From the NCBI GenBank assembly GCA_900551945.1, contig URYE01000018.1, positions 1-38,076 of the forward strand: a stretch of DNA of 38,076 nucleotides, in the 5' to 3' direction. Below the pieces are notes generated by a model. That model made no database searches. It was not told the DNA's origin and saw only the letters and a program-made list of their open reading frames with translations. Shown here piece after piece: positions 15,946 to 23,926 of the stretch. A program made the translations under genes and the position numbers. The DNA is from an uncultured Eubacterium sp. Lineage in GTDB: Bacteria > Bacillota > Clostridia > Lachnospirales > Lachnospiraceae. How positions within the stretch are numbered: position 1 is the first letter of the stretch; every line of letters starts with the position of its first letter.

Positions 15946-16254
15946 ATGGAAGTTAAAAACATTAACGAACAGGAATTTGAAAAGGAAGTATTACAGTCAG
16001 ATGTGCCAGTATTAGTTGATTTTTGGGCAGCATGGTGTGGCCCATGTATGATGTTAGGCCCTATTGTAGAAGAAGCAGCAAGCGAAGTTAGTGGCGTTAA
16101 AGTTGTTAAGTTAAATGTAGATAATGCTGTTTCAACAGCTCAAAAATATAATGTTGTATCAATTCCAACACTTATATTGTTTGATGGTGGAAAAGAAGCT
16201 AAAAGAAGTGTAGGACTTATATCAAAAGAGCAAGTATTAGACCTTTTAAAATAA
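15946..16254 (+). CDS. trxA: Thioredoxin
   Basis: A 102-residue thioredoxin with the classic active site WCGPC (Cys31, Cys34), preceded by LVDFWAA and followed by the cis-proline segment VSIPTLILF. Normal family length. AGAGGA is well placed for the ATG. It lies between gpx and the thioredoxin-reductase-like gene and presumably carries electrons between their products. Confidence 0.95.
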   Translation: MEVKNINEQEFEKEVLQSDVPVLVDFWAAWCGPCMMLGPIVEEAASEVSGVKVVKLNVDNAVSTAQKYNVVSIPTLILFDGGKEAKRSVGLISKEQVLDLLK

Positions 16255-16333
16255 TATTGTTTTAAAACTATAGTAAATAAATGTTTTGCTGTTTATGGAG
16301 TAACTACTTATAGTGATAGAAATGGAGAACTTT

Positions 16334-17203
16334 ATGGTATATGATATAGCGATAATTGGAACTGGTGTGGCGGGGTTATCTGCTGCCATTAATGCTAAAG
16401 TGCGTAAGAAAAATATTATAATATTTGGAAGTAATAAGCTGAGTGATAAGCTTGTCAAGGCACATCAAGTTAATAACTATCTTGGAATGTATGGTATGAC
16501 AGGGCAGCAAATGGCAGAAGCATTTTCTAGTCATATACAAGCTATGGGAATTGACATCACAGAAGATAGGATTACTAATGTTGTAAAAATGAAAGACCAT
16601 TTTTCAATGCTATCTAAAGCTAACAATATGTATGAAGCCAAAGCAGTAATACTCGCTTGCGGAGTCAATTTTACAAAGCAAATAGATGGTGAAAGGGAGT
16701 TTCTAGGTAGTGGCGTAAGCTATTGTGCAACGTGTGACGCATTTGCATATAACAACAAGACAACTGTTGTAATAGGTTATGACAAGGAGCAGGAAAATGA
16801 AGCTGAATTTCTTACACATACAGCAAGTAAAGTATATTATATTCCAATGTATAAGCTAGAAAGTAAATTGAGTGAAAAAATTGAAATAGTTAATGGAACA
16901 CCAGCCTGCATAAATAAAGAAGATGACAAGATGGTTGTTACATTTAAAAATAGTGAACAAGAAAGCATTGTGGCAGATGGAGTATTTGTACTTCGTGATA
17001 GTGTTTCAACAGACCAGCTTATAAATGGTATTGCTATTAAAGATAATCATATCGTAACTGATAGGCTTATGAATACAAGTATACAAGGCTGTTTTGCGGC
17101 AGGTGATATAGTTGGAAAGCCTTATCAATATATAAAGGCAGCAGGAGAAGGCAATGTTGCGGCACTGTCAGCGGCAGCATACCTTGATAATTTAGCAAAC
17201 TGA
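16334..17203 (+). CDS. Thioredoxin-reductase-like flavoprotein lacking NADPH motifs
   Basis: A 289-residue flavoprotein with the thioredoxin reductase fold. The FAD-binding GTGVAG is at residues 9-14, the redox pair CATC at 131-134 and the second FAD motif GCFAAGDIVG near the C terminus. The domain that binds NADPH in TrxB is altered: GGGDSA is replaced by GYDKEQ (148-153), and the HRRxxxR loop reads IPMYKLESKL (170-179). Clostridial ferredoxin-dependent thioredoxin reductases (FFTR) lack the same motifs, so ferredoxin may be the donor here. ATG 16334 has GGAG 6 bases upstream. It follows trxA by 79 bp in the peroxide/thiol block. Confidence 0.85.
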   Translation: MVYDIAIIGTGVAGLSAAINAKVRKKNIIIFGSNKLSDKLVKAHQVNNYLGMYGMTGQQMAEAFSSHIQAMGIDITEDRITNVVKMKDHFSMLSKANNMYEAKAVILACGVNFTKQIDGEREFLGSGVSYCATCDAFAYNNKTTVVIGYDKEQENEAEFLTHTASKVYYIPMYKLESKLSEKIEIVNGTPACINKEDDKMVVTFKNSEQESIVADGVFVLRDSVSTDQLINGIAIKDNHIVTDRLMNTSIQGCFAAGDIVGKPYQYIKAAGEGNVAALSAAAYLDNLAN

Positions 17204-17295
17204 TACTCCAACTACTAAAGTCCGTTAAGTTCTTATATGCAATCTCTATATTTATTATAGTATATTATTATTTAACAACTATAATTTTTAGATTA

Positions 17296-17342
17296 GTGCT
17301 ATCTATCTCATATATAAAGAAGTGGGGTTGATAGCACATTTT
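17296..17342 (+). terminator. Terminator after the reductase-like gene
   Basis: GTGCTATC (17296-17303) pairs with GATAGCAC (17330-17337), followed by ATTTTTG. The loop is 26 bases. Confidence 0.6.
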
Positions 17343-17349
17343 TGTAAAT

Positions 17350-17388
17350 TTCTATATTTTGTATAAAATTTTTTTAGTGTGACAGCAC
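17350..17388 (+). repeat. TP element relic
   Basis: The stretch TTTTGTATAAAATTTTTTTA followed by GTGTGACAGCAC resembles the 3' arm of the TP elements at 9366 and 32431. The matching 5' arm is not recognisable, so it is probably a decayed copy. Confidence 0.4.
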
Positions 17389-17470
17389 GATTGTTTATAT
17401 TGTAACAAAATTAATTTATGCTTTTTTAACGGTTTTTTAATTAGACCAATGGAATATAGAGTAGTACAAT

Positions 17471-17564
17471 GATAGTTATAAATAAGTGGCGAAAAAACCA
17501 TAGCTTGATGTGGAGAGTAGTCAGTCTAATAAAGCGGATTGTAAATGTCCGCTTTGTTGTTTTT
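17471..17564 (+). ncRNA. Candidate structured RNA (VR motif) with terminator
   Basis: The segment GTTATAAATAAGTGGC...CCATA-GCTTGA-TGTGG (17475-17513) recurs at 26327-26365 with the hairpin kept by a U-A/U-G exchange. Here it is followed by an 8-bp GC-rich hairpin, AAAGCGGA (17531-17538) / TCCGCTTT (17548-17555), and GTTGTTTTT, an intrinsic terminator. This ends 66 bp before the AI-2E family gene, so the unit could be a small RNA or an attenuating leader. No known riboswitch was recognised. Confidence 0.5.
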
Positions 17565-17630
17565 GCTGAATTGATATGATATCATTGAGTAAAATTTATA
17601 TACTCAATTTGAGTTTTTAAGGAGAATTGT

Positions 17631-18803
17631 ATGGAGTTAAAATGGAAGACTTGTTTTCGGGCAGTTGTTACAGTGCTTGTTATATATGTGCTTATTAATT
17701 ATTGGAACAGCTTTGCAAATATTGCAGGTGGAGTCTTGGGGGCAGTAATTCCGCTTATAGTGGGGGGGATTATGGCGTATGCTGTTAATATACTTATGTC
17801 CTTTTATGAGAATATATTTTCAAAGATATCGCTATTAGTAAGTAAGAATAAAGCAAATAATAACACAAATGGTAACACTCAAAAAAAGAGTGTAATCTCA
17901 AGTTTAAAAAGACCATTTTGCATGATATTAGCATATTTTAGTATTGTATTAATAGTATTTCTTATTATTCGTATGGTAGTGCCGGAGCTTATTGGTTGTA
18001 TTGAGCTTTTACTTGATAAAATGCCTGCTGCCATAGACAATACGGTTAAGTGGGCAGAGCAAAACTTTGATATTAACAGTCTAGTACAGACGGATATACA
18101 AAAGTTTTTAGGAGATATTAATATTAAAGATACTATTATAAAGGGTGTTAATATATTGTTAAGTGGCTTAGGCGGAGCTATGGGGATTGCAACACAAGTA
18201 GTAACATCAATAATATCAACAACAGTTACACTTGCTGTAGCATTTATATTTTCAATATACATATTGTATTGGAAAGAAAAGTTAGGTAACCAGTTTACAA
18301 GGTTATTTAAAAGATATATACCTGACAAGATAACAAATAAGATATTCTATGTACTTGGTGTATTAAACAAATCTTTTAAGAGCTTTATTATAGGACAGTG
18401 TACAGAAGCCGTTATCTTAGGCGTGCTTTGTATGCTTGGAATGTTGATTTTAAGACTGCCTTATGCTGTAATGACAGGTTGTCTTATTGGGTTTACAGCA
18501 TTAATACCTATTGCAGGTGCTTACATAGGAGCAGGTGTGGGAGCACTTATGATATTTACAGTATCACCGGTGCAATCAGTTATATTTCTTATATACCTTG
18601 TAATATTACAACAGATAGAAGGCAATCTTATTTATCCAAAGGTAGTAGGTTCTTCAATCGGGCTTCCGGGTATCTGGGTGCTTGCAGCAGTTACTGTTGG
18701 CGGCGGTGTAATGGGTATTATGGGAATGTTAGTTGCTGTACCAGTGGCTTCTGCAATTTATCAGATTGTAAGAGAAGATGTGAATAGAAAAGTTCCAGCA
18801 TAG
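17631..18803 (+). CDS. AI-2E family transporter (TqsA/YdiK-type membrane protein)
   Basis: A 390-residue polytopic membrane protein of the AI-2E/PerM family. Predicted segments include residues about 10-25, 30-55, 95-120, 185-210, 250-275, 280-340 and 345-375. Typical motifs are YWKEKLGNQFTRLFKRYIPDK, GQCTEAVILGVLCMLGMLILRLPYA, LIPIAGAYIGAGVGAL and QQIEGNLIYPKVVGSSIGLPGIWVL. An asparagine-rich cytoplasmic loop (about 70-88) is not conserved. AAGGAG precedes the ATG. Members export diverse small solutes or ions; autoinducer-2 transport is shown only for a few. It lies behind a candidate RNA with terminator. Confidence 0.9.
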   Translation: MELKWKTCFRAVVTVLVIYVLINYWNSFANIAGGVLGAVIPLIVGGIMAYAVNILMSFYENIFSKISLLVSKNKANNNTNGNTQKKSVISSLKRPFCMILAYFSIVLIVFLIIRMVVPELIGCIELLLDKMPAAIDNTVKWAEQNFDINSLVQTDIQKFLGDINIKDTIIKGVNILLSGLGGAMGIATQVVTSIISTTVTLAVAFIFSIYILYWKEKLGNQFTRLFKRYIPDKITNKIFYVLGVLNKSFKSFIIGQCTEAVILGVLCMLGMLILRLPYAVMTGCLIGFTALIPIAGAYIGAGVGALMIFTVSPVQSVIFLIYLVILQQIEGNLIYPKVVGSSIGLPGIWVLAAVTVGGGVMGIMGMLVAVPVASAIYQIVREDVNRKVPA

Positions 18804-18862
18804 ATTTTAATACTATTAAGTAATACTATTTCTTGTATTGTAATAAGCGGGAGTATTTAACT

Positions 18863-18925
18863 ACAACTTTCTATATTTATATGATAATAACGTAAATTCA
18901 TATAAATATAGGAAGTTGTTTTTTT
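18863..18925 (+). terminator. Terminator, degenerate PAL element
   Basis: ACAACTTTCTATATTTATATG (18863-18883) pairs almost fully with 18899-18919 and is followed by TTTTTTT. The sequence is a shortened relative of the PAL copy at 21598: the arm blocks CTATATTTATATG and the TTTTTTTATGGT tail are shared, while the GAACATACTTGTTC tip is missing. It ends the AI-2E family gene. Confidence 0.75.
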
Positions 18926-18946
18926 ATGGTAATTTATTGGTTTGTT

Positions 18947-18996
18947 TGCGCAAAACTTTTTTGGGGGAGCTGTTGTGATAACTTAAGAAATTTATG
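18947..18996 (+). repeat. HPU motif, partial copy
   Basis: The 3' half of the HPU motif, AGCTGTTGTGATAACTTAAG, matches GACTGTTGTGATAACTTGAG of the full copy 200 bp further on. It lies just after a terminator hairpin, as other HPU copies do. From here to 19142 there is no gene; a TATAAT at 19084-19089 may belong to a promoter for the nuclease. Confidence 0.5.
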
Positions 18997-19142
18997 AAGT
19001 GTATTTCCCATAATAAAAGGTTATTGATAAGCAGAATAAAAAGTATGGAATCAATGAGAGTAGGTTTTTTATTGTTTTTCTGATATAATGTTGTTGTTAA
19101 ATATATCATTATAAAGGCTGTAATTCTTTCATATTTTATGTA

Positions 19143-19207
19143 AACAACGAGCCAAAGTTTGTGATTATATACAACTTTGGTGACTGTTGTGATAACTTGA
19201 GAATTTG
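19143..19207 (+). repeat. HPU hairpin motif, full copy
   Basis: ACAACGAG, then CCAAAGTT (19152-19159) pairing with AACTTTGG (19173-19180), then GACTGTTGT and GATAACTTGAGAA. The outer ACAAC/GTTGT also pair. Copies with the same layout lie at 21733 and 26190. Confidence 0.65.
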
Positions 19208-19245
19208 TAATAAGCCTAACTAAATGATGTAAGAAAGGAGAATTT

Positions 19246-20592
19246 ATGAAAAAGAGAAAACAAGTTTTATCATCAATTGTTTTGTCGTTAATATTATTTG
19301 TGCAAGTGCTGTCTGGTTGTGGTAATAGTGCAAATAATAGTATTCAAAGTAATTCTACAGTTGCGACAACAGTTGAAGCTTCACAATCAGTTGAGAGTAG
19401 TTCAACGCAAAATGAGCTTAATCAAGCTATAGACAATGAGTCTGATATAGAAAAGGCGGAAAATGACACCGATAGTAATTCTGATACTGAATTACAAAAT
19501 TCACAGACAGCTTCAAGTAAAGATTATACTTCCGCAAGTGTACCAGCATTTAACGGATACTTTTACGTTGAGCTTGATGGAAATGTACCATCATTTTCAG
19601 ATAGTGAAAAGGTAACAACAGCATTTGAAAACTATAGTGAACTTGATGAGCTTAAAAGATGTGGCGTAGCTTATGCCAATATCTGTAAAGAAATTATGCC
19701 AACAGAAAAAAGGGGTGCAATAGGTTCAGTAAAGCCTACGGGGTGGCACACAATGAATTACCATGAACTTGTAGATGGGAATTATCTTTACAACAGATGT
19801 CACCTTATAGCATTTGAGCTTGCAGGTGAAAATGCTAATGTTAAAAATCTTATAACAGGAACACGTTACTTAAATGTAAAAGGTATGCTTCCTTATGAAA
19901 ATTCAGTTGCAAAGTATGTTAAGTCAACTAATAATCATGTGCTTTATCGTGTAACACCTGTATTTGAAGGTGATAATCTCGTAGCAACAGGCGTTAAGAT
20001 GGAAGCTTGGTCAGTTGAAGATAATGGTGCGGGAATTTGCTTTAATATATTTGTATATAACGTACAGCCGGGAATTGCTATCGACTATGCAACAGGTGAT
20101 AGCTGGGTTGACAGTTCTATACAGATTATAGCTGATAGTAGTAGTTCGTCAAATGCTTCTACAATCGCAAACTCATCAACAAACAGTAGTGTTAAGACTT
20201 CTCAAAGTAATGTGTCTAATGAGCAAGTAGCTACATCTGAGCAAAAGGCACAAGAAGTTGCACAGCAAGTAGAAAAGGCGAAGCAAGAAGAAGTGTCACA
20301 AACAGCTTCTTCAAAAAATGATGATGTACAATCGGTAAATACAAGGCAGGAAAATCAACAGTTTGATACATTGCCAGCATTAGATGAGAAGCCAGTAGTT
20401 GACGATGATACAGAGGCAGCAGTAGTTGATGATGATACAAGTGGTTCAGGTGAAATGGTATGGGTCGCTTCGTCAGGCAATGGCAAGAAGTATCATTCTA
20501 ATCCTAATTGTAGCAATATGAAAAATCCTAATCATGTGACAAAAGAACAAGCAATAGCAAGTGGAAAAACGGCTTGCTCTAAGTGCTATTGA
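19246..20592 (+). CDS. Secreted DNA/RNA non-specific endonuclease, lipoprotein
   Basis: A 448-residue lipoprotein. The signal peptide ends in the lipobox LSGC (Cys25), followed by a Ser/Asn/Gln-rich linker to about residue 100. The nuclease domain (about 105-290) resembles streptococcal DNA-entry nuclease EndA: RGAIGSVKPTGWHT, NYLYNRCHLIAFELAG with catalytic His186 (NRCH where DRGH is usual), and the metal-site region NVKNLITGTRYLN. A low-complexity spacer with two VVDDDT repeats leads to a C-terminal YHSNPNCSNMKNPNHVTKEQA...ACSKC module, a small probable metal-binding knuckle also seen on other secreted nucleases. AAGGAG fixes the start. Likely extracellular nucleic-acid degradation. Confidence 0.87.
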   Translation: MKKRKQVLSSIVLSLILFVQVLSGCGNSANNSIQSNSTVATTVEASQSVESSSTQNELNQAIDNESDIEKAENDTDSNSDTELQNSQTASSKDYTSASVPAFNGYFYVELDGNVPSFSDSEKVTTAFENYSELDELKRCGVAYANICKEIMPTEKRGAIGSVKPTGWHTMNYHELVDGNYLYNRCHLIAFELAGENANVKNLITGTRYLNVKGMLPYENSVAKYVKSTNNHVLYRVTPVFEGDNLVATGVKMEAWSVEDNGAGICFNIFVYNVQPGIAIDYATGDSWVDSSIQIIADSSSSSNASTIANSSTNSSVKTSQSNVSNEQVATSEQKAQEVAQQVEKAKQEEVSQTASSKNDDVQSVNTRQENQQFDTLPALDEKPVVDDDTEAAVVDDDTSGSGEMVWVASSGNGKKYHSNPNCSNMKNPNHVTKEQAIASGKTACSKCY

Positions 20593-20836
20593 TTATTATG
20601 ATAAATATATGTTTTGAGTTTATTTAGAGAATTTAATATACTTTATGAATTAGAATTTATTTTAAAAAAAGTGGTGAGTTGTGGCATGCTTGTATATAAA
20701 TTAACAAAGTATATATATATACTAAAAATATAGTAAAAAGTTTCATTTATGGGATTACAAATCACAAAAAATTGTATATAATATAGGTGAGCCAAATCAT
20801 CGTATAGATGATAGTAAGAAAGGAGTTTATATTTTT

Positions 20837-21475
20837 ATGAGTACAATGGCAGACAAATTTGAAGAACTTGGAGTAATTCCAGTAGTAGTATTAAACGATG
20901 TAGAGGACGCACTTCCATTAGCTGAAGCTTTATATGAAGGTGGACTTCCATGTGCAGAAGTTACATTCCGTACAGAAGCTGCTGAAGAATCTATTCGTAG
21001 AATGCACGAAAAGTATCCAGATATGGTACTTGCAGCAGGTACAGTTCTTACAACTGAACAGGTTGACAGAGCAGTAGCAGCTGGTGCTTCATTAATCGTT
21101 AGCCCAGGCTTTGACCCAGAAATCGTTGATTACTGTATTTCAAAGAATATTGAAGTAGTTCCAGGTATCGTAACACCTTCAGAACTTGCACAGGCAGTTA
21201 AGCGTGGTCTTACAAGAGTTAAGTTCTTCCCAGCTGAAGCAGCAGGTGGACTTGCTATGATTAAGGCTATGTGTGCAGCTTATACTTCAGTAAGAATTAT
21301 GCCTACTGGTGGAATTAATGCTAAGAATATCAAAGATTATCTTGCTTGTGACAAGATTTTCTGCTGTGGCGGAAGCTGGATGGTTAAGGGTGACTTAATC
21401 AAGGCTGGCGAATTTGACAAGATTAAGGAAATGACAGCAGAAGCTGTAGCTCTTGTTAAGGAAATTCGTGCCTAA
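20837..21475 (+). CDS. eda: KDPG/KHG aldolase
   Basis: A 212-residue bifunctional 2-keto-3-deoxy-6-phosphogluconate / 4-hydroxy-2-oxoglutarate aldolase, cleaving KDPG to pyruvate and glyceraldehyde 3-phosphate. Key residues are visible: Glu41 and Arg45 in CAEVTFRTE, the phosphate region LAAGTVLT, and the Schiff-base Lys129 in RVKFFPAEAAGG; GGIN and GGSWM complete the phosphate site. AAGGAG precedes the ATG. It is a single-gene unit closed by two hairpins. Its high-expression-like codon use fits a central enzyme. It may serve the sugar-acid locus at 28-32.4 kb. Confidence 0.95.
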   Translation: MSTMADKFEELGVIPVVVLNDVEDALPLAEALYEGGLPCAEVTFRTEAAEESIRRMHEKYPDMVLAAGTVLTTEQVDRAVAAGASLIVSPGFDPEIVDYCISKNIEVVPGIVTPSELAQAVKRGLTRVKFFPAEAAGGLAMIKAMCAAYTSVRIMPTGGINAKNIKDYLACDKIFCCGGSWMVKGDLIKAGEFDKIKEMTAEAVALVKEIRA

Positions 21476-21488
21476 TAAGCTCAAGTTG

Positions 21489-21575
21489 ATATAAGTAATA
21501 TTTTTTGTATTACTTATATGGCGTACATAAAAGGTGCTGTAAAATCTTAGATTTACAGCGCCTTTTATTTTTTTT
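21489..21575 (+). terminator. Double hairpin terminator of eda
   Basis: A perfect 12-bp stem ATATAAGTAATA (21489-21500) / TATTACTTATAT (21508-21519) is followed by AAAAGGTGCTGTAAA (from 21529) pairing with TTTACAGCGCCTTTT (to 21566) and a long T run. Confidence 0.9.
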
Positions 21576-21597
21576 ATTCTTTAATTTAGGTTGTGAT

Positions 21598-21732
21598 GAT
21601 AGCTGTAGGATATAACCATACAAACACCAGTAAAAGTACAGTTTCCTATATTTATATGCAATTACCGAACAAGTATGTTCGTTACTGTCATACAAATATA
21701 AACAACTGTTTTTTTAATGGTGCATTTACGCG
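21598..21732 (-). repeat. PAL palindromic element, copy C
   Basis: Core CACCA (21625-21629) to TGGTG (21718-21722) encloses paired arms and the invariant tip CGAACAAGTATGTTCG (21666-21681), the reverse complement of the tip in the other copies. The outer left arm starts GATAGC at 21598. The right arm follows the other copies as far as GCATTTA and then runs into an HPU hairpin instead of the usual outer stem. Confidence 0.8.
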
Positions 21733-21796
21733 AACAACGAGTCAAAGTCTGTGCTTGCACAAGACCTTGACGACTGTTGCTAAACTGAAAAACTTA
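21733..21796 (+). repeat. HPU hairpin motif fused to PAL copy C
   Basis: AACAACGAG, then GTCAA-GTCT-GTGC pairing with GCAC-AGAC-TTGAC (about 21741-21771), then GACTGTTGCTAAACTG. It replaces the outer right arm of the PAL palindrome. It lies just past the stop of the minus-strand MATE gene. Confidence 0.65.
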
Positions 21797-21806
21797 CGGA
21801 ACGTGT

Positions 21807-23135
21807 TTAAAAGTAAATATGATTTTTGAAAAAGTATTTTCTGTGCATATATATACATACGAATAAAGTTAAAAGCTCTGCCACTGGTACGGCAAGCCAA
21901 GCTCCTGTTATTCCGAGAAAGTTTGGAAGGATAATGAGTGAAGCGGCTGTAAATACAAGTGTACGACAGAATGATATTATAGCAGACACCTTTCCATTTG
22001 AAAGTGATGTAAAGAAGCCTGATGAAACTATATTAATACCACTAAGTAAAAAGTTAATAGCAAATATTCTAAAACCAGTGTATGCAAGCTCGTAGGTTGC
22101 TGGTTCTTTAGTAAATACACCAATTATTACAGGTGACAACAAAATTGCGGCAGCAGTTATAATAACTGATGATATAGCAACGAAAATAAAGGAAACCTTG
22201 TAAATATTTCTTAATTCACTCTTACCATTTGCACCGTATTGAAAACCGATAATTGGTGCAATTCCGATTGAAAATCCCATATAAAAGGCATTGAATGAAA
22301 ACTGCCCGTATAAAAGAATTGTAATAGCTGCAATACCATTTTCCCCAGCTAAACGCATAAGAATTATGTTAAACAAAAATGTCATAATAGAATTAGAGAG
22401 CTGAGAAACCATTTCAGAAGAACCATTATAACAAGCGAGTAACAATTCCTTAGGCATAAAATGAAACTTAGTAAAGTGAAGCTGTTTCTTTGAAAATGTA
22501 AAAAAGATTAATCCGGCAATAGCAGGAATACATTCGCCGATACCAGTAGCAAGCGCAGCTCCGGTTATACCCATATTACAAACAACGATAAATACATAGT
22601 CAAATACTGCATTGAAAATTCCCGCACAGATAGTAAGAGCAAGTCCTATAGCAGGGTGTCCCGCAGTTACAAGATAAGACTGAAAAAGTATTTGCAATAT
22701 ACAAGCACATACAAAGCATATATATGTACCTAAGTAGCTATTACAGTCGGCGAGCAAAAGGTCAGTTGCACCAAGAAAACGTGATATTGGTGTTAAGAAT
22801 GTCTTTGTAAGTATAAGGATAATAATTCCAAGAACTACGCTAATTGCAACGAATAAAGACAAACTCTCACGAGCCTTTTGTACATTTCCTTCGCCGAGAT
22901 ATTTACTGATAATGGCATTACCACCAGTAGCAAGCATAGTTGCAATAGCGATAGCAATACCACACACAGGATATATAATATTGAGTGAAGAAAGTGCATT
23001 ACTCCCAACAAAACGTGAAATAAAGATACCATCAATAATAGTATAAAGTGACATAAAAAGCATCATTATAATACATGGTATTGAAAACTTTAAAAGTTTT
23101 ACAGGCGTAAAATGTTGATTAAGTGATTGACTCAT
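21807..23135 (-). CDS. MATE family efflux transporter
   Basis: A 442-residue, twelve-segment MATE exporter. It starts MSQSLNQHFTPVKLLKFSIPCIIMMLFMSLYTIIDGIFISRFVG, the typical first helices, and contains MLATGGNAIISKYLGEGNVQKA and, in the second half, GIAPIIGFQYGANGKSELRN. Length is normal. GAGG lies 5 bases before the ATG. Substrates are probably cationic compounds or drugs driven by sodium or proton import; the sequence does not say which. It is convergent with eda and divergent from the ECF sigma gene, with its own promoter. Confidence 0.93.
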   Translation of the reverse strand: MSQSLNQHFTPVKLLKFSIPCIIMMLFMSLYTIIDGIFISRFVGSNALSSLNIIYPVCGIAIAIATMLATGGNAIISKYLGEGNVQKARESLSLFVAISVVLGIIILILTKTFLTPISRFLGATDLLLADCNSYLGTYICFVCACILQILFQSYLVTAGHPAIGLALTICAGIFNAVFDYVFIVVCNMGITGAALATGIGECIPAIAGLIFFTFSKKQLHFTKFHFMPKELLLACYNGSSEMVSQLSNSIMTFLFNIILMRLAGENGIAAITILLYGQFSFNAFYMGFSIGIAPIIGFQYGANGKSELRNIYKVSFIFVAISSVIITAAAILLSPVIIGVFTKEPATYELAYTGFRIFAINFLLSGINIVSSGFFTSLSNGKVSAIISFCRTLVFTAASLIILPNFLGITGAWLAVPVAELLTLFVCIYMHRKYFFKNHIYF

Positions 23136-23188
23136 ATGAACCTCATTTCTTAAAATTTATGGATAGACAAAGGAATAACAAGTATAAT

Positions 23189-23218
23189 AATATACTATAA
23201 CGTTGTATTAATCGTCAA
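23189..23218 (-). promoter_or_regulatory. Promoter of the MATE gene
   Basis: On the minus strand TTGACG (23218-23213), an 18-bp spacer and TATATT (23194-23189). ACGTTGTA and its imperfect inverse TACATAACGT flank the -35 and may be an operator. Confidence 0.55.
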
Positions 23219-23261
23219 GTAGTACATAACGTAGATTTTTGGTAAGAATTTTAGAATAGCC

Positions 23262-23291
23262 GTAATATTTTGCAATAATCTTGTGTCTAAT
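23262..23291 (+). promoter_or_regulatory. Possible ECF-type autoregulatory promoter
   Basis: GTAATATTTT (23262-23271) and TGTCTAAT (23284-23291) have the 17-base AAT-to-TGT spacing and general look of ECF promoters (AAC ... CGTC). They stand about 55 bp before the sigma gene. The assignment is by pattern only. Confidence 0.45.
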
Positions 23292-23344
23292 AAGTAGAAA
23301 TGGAAAAACAATCTATAAGTATAAAAATAGAAAGCAGGTGAGCA

Positions 23345-23926
23345 ATGAGTTTGAAAGAATATGACAATAAAAATATTTCACAAGATATAAAGGATAATAA
23401 TATCGAAAATAATAATAATCCAAATGACGACAAGGAAGAATTGTGCGAAAGGCTTTTAAATCAATATGGCGATACGATGTTGAGAGTGTGTTATCAGTAT
23501 TTAAAAGACTATCATCTAGCAGAAGACGCAGTTCAAGAAACATTTATTAAGGTTGTAAATAACTATAATTCATTTAAAGGCAACTCAACAGAAAAAACTT
23601 GGCTTACAAGAATTGCGCTTAATTGTTGTAAAAATATTATGCGTACACACTGGTTTAAATATGTGTATTCATCTATGACAGAAAGCAATTTTACTTTGCC
23701 GTCTAATACCCATAATAACTCTTGTAGTCAGGAGCATGAAAATGTGTTGGAAGCCGTTATGAGTCTTAAGAGAGCTGATAGGGAAGTCATAATACTTTAT
23801 TATTATATGGAATTTTCGCTAAAAGAGATTGCACAAATCACAGGACAAGCTGAAAATACAATAAATCAAAGACTTCACAGAGCGAGAAAAAGGCTAAAAA
23901 AAGTTATGATGGAGGATATGTTATGA
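23345..23926 (+). CDS. ECF-type RNA polymerase sigma factor
   Basis: A 193-residue group 4 sigma factor. Region 2 is LLNQYGDTMLRVCYQYLKDYHLAEDAVQETFIKVVNNYNSFKG (about 40-82), with WLTRIALNCCKNIMR following. Region 4 is VLEAVMSLKRADREVIILYYYMEFSLKEIAQITGQAENTINQRLHRARKRL (about 135-185). An Asn/Asp-rich N-terminal extension of about 35 residues is extra. AGGTGAG precedes the ATG. Its stop overlaps the next start (ATGA), so it is translationally coupled to the probable anti-sigma factor. Confidence 0.94.
   Translation: MSLKEYDNKNISQDIKDNNIENNNNPNDDKEELCERLLNQYGDTMLRVCYQYLKDYHLAEDAVQETFIKVVNNYNSFKGNSTEKTWLTRIALNCCKNIMRTHWFKYVYSSMTESNFTLPSNTHNNSCSQEHENVLEAVMSLKRADREVIILYYYMEFSLKEIAQITGQAENTINQRLHRARKRLKKVMMEDML

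Noticed and set aside
17471..17564. Resemblance of the VR motif to a cyclic-di-GMP riboswitch (GGCAAA...ACCA...GG)
   Set aside because: Only short common words match; the GACGCAAAGC-type segment and the second helix are missing.
17879..18328. A 149-codon antisense frame inside the AI-2E family gene
   Set aside because: It is a shadow of a well-conserved membrane protein on the other strand and has no start signal. Similar antisense frames inside the SulP, CmpB-type and dehydratase genes were dismissed for the same reason.
18398..18787. A 129-codon plus-strand frame overlapping the AI-2E family gene
   Set aside because: It is an out-of-frame shadow of a clearly coding region, with improbable composition (many Cys, Tyr, Arg).
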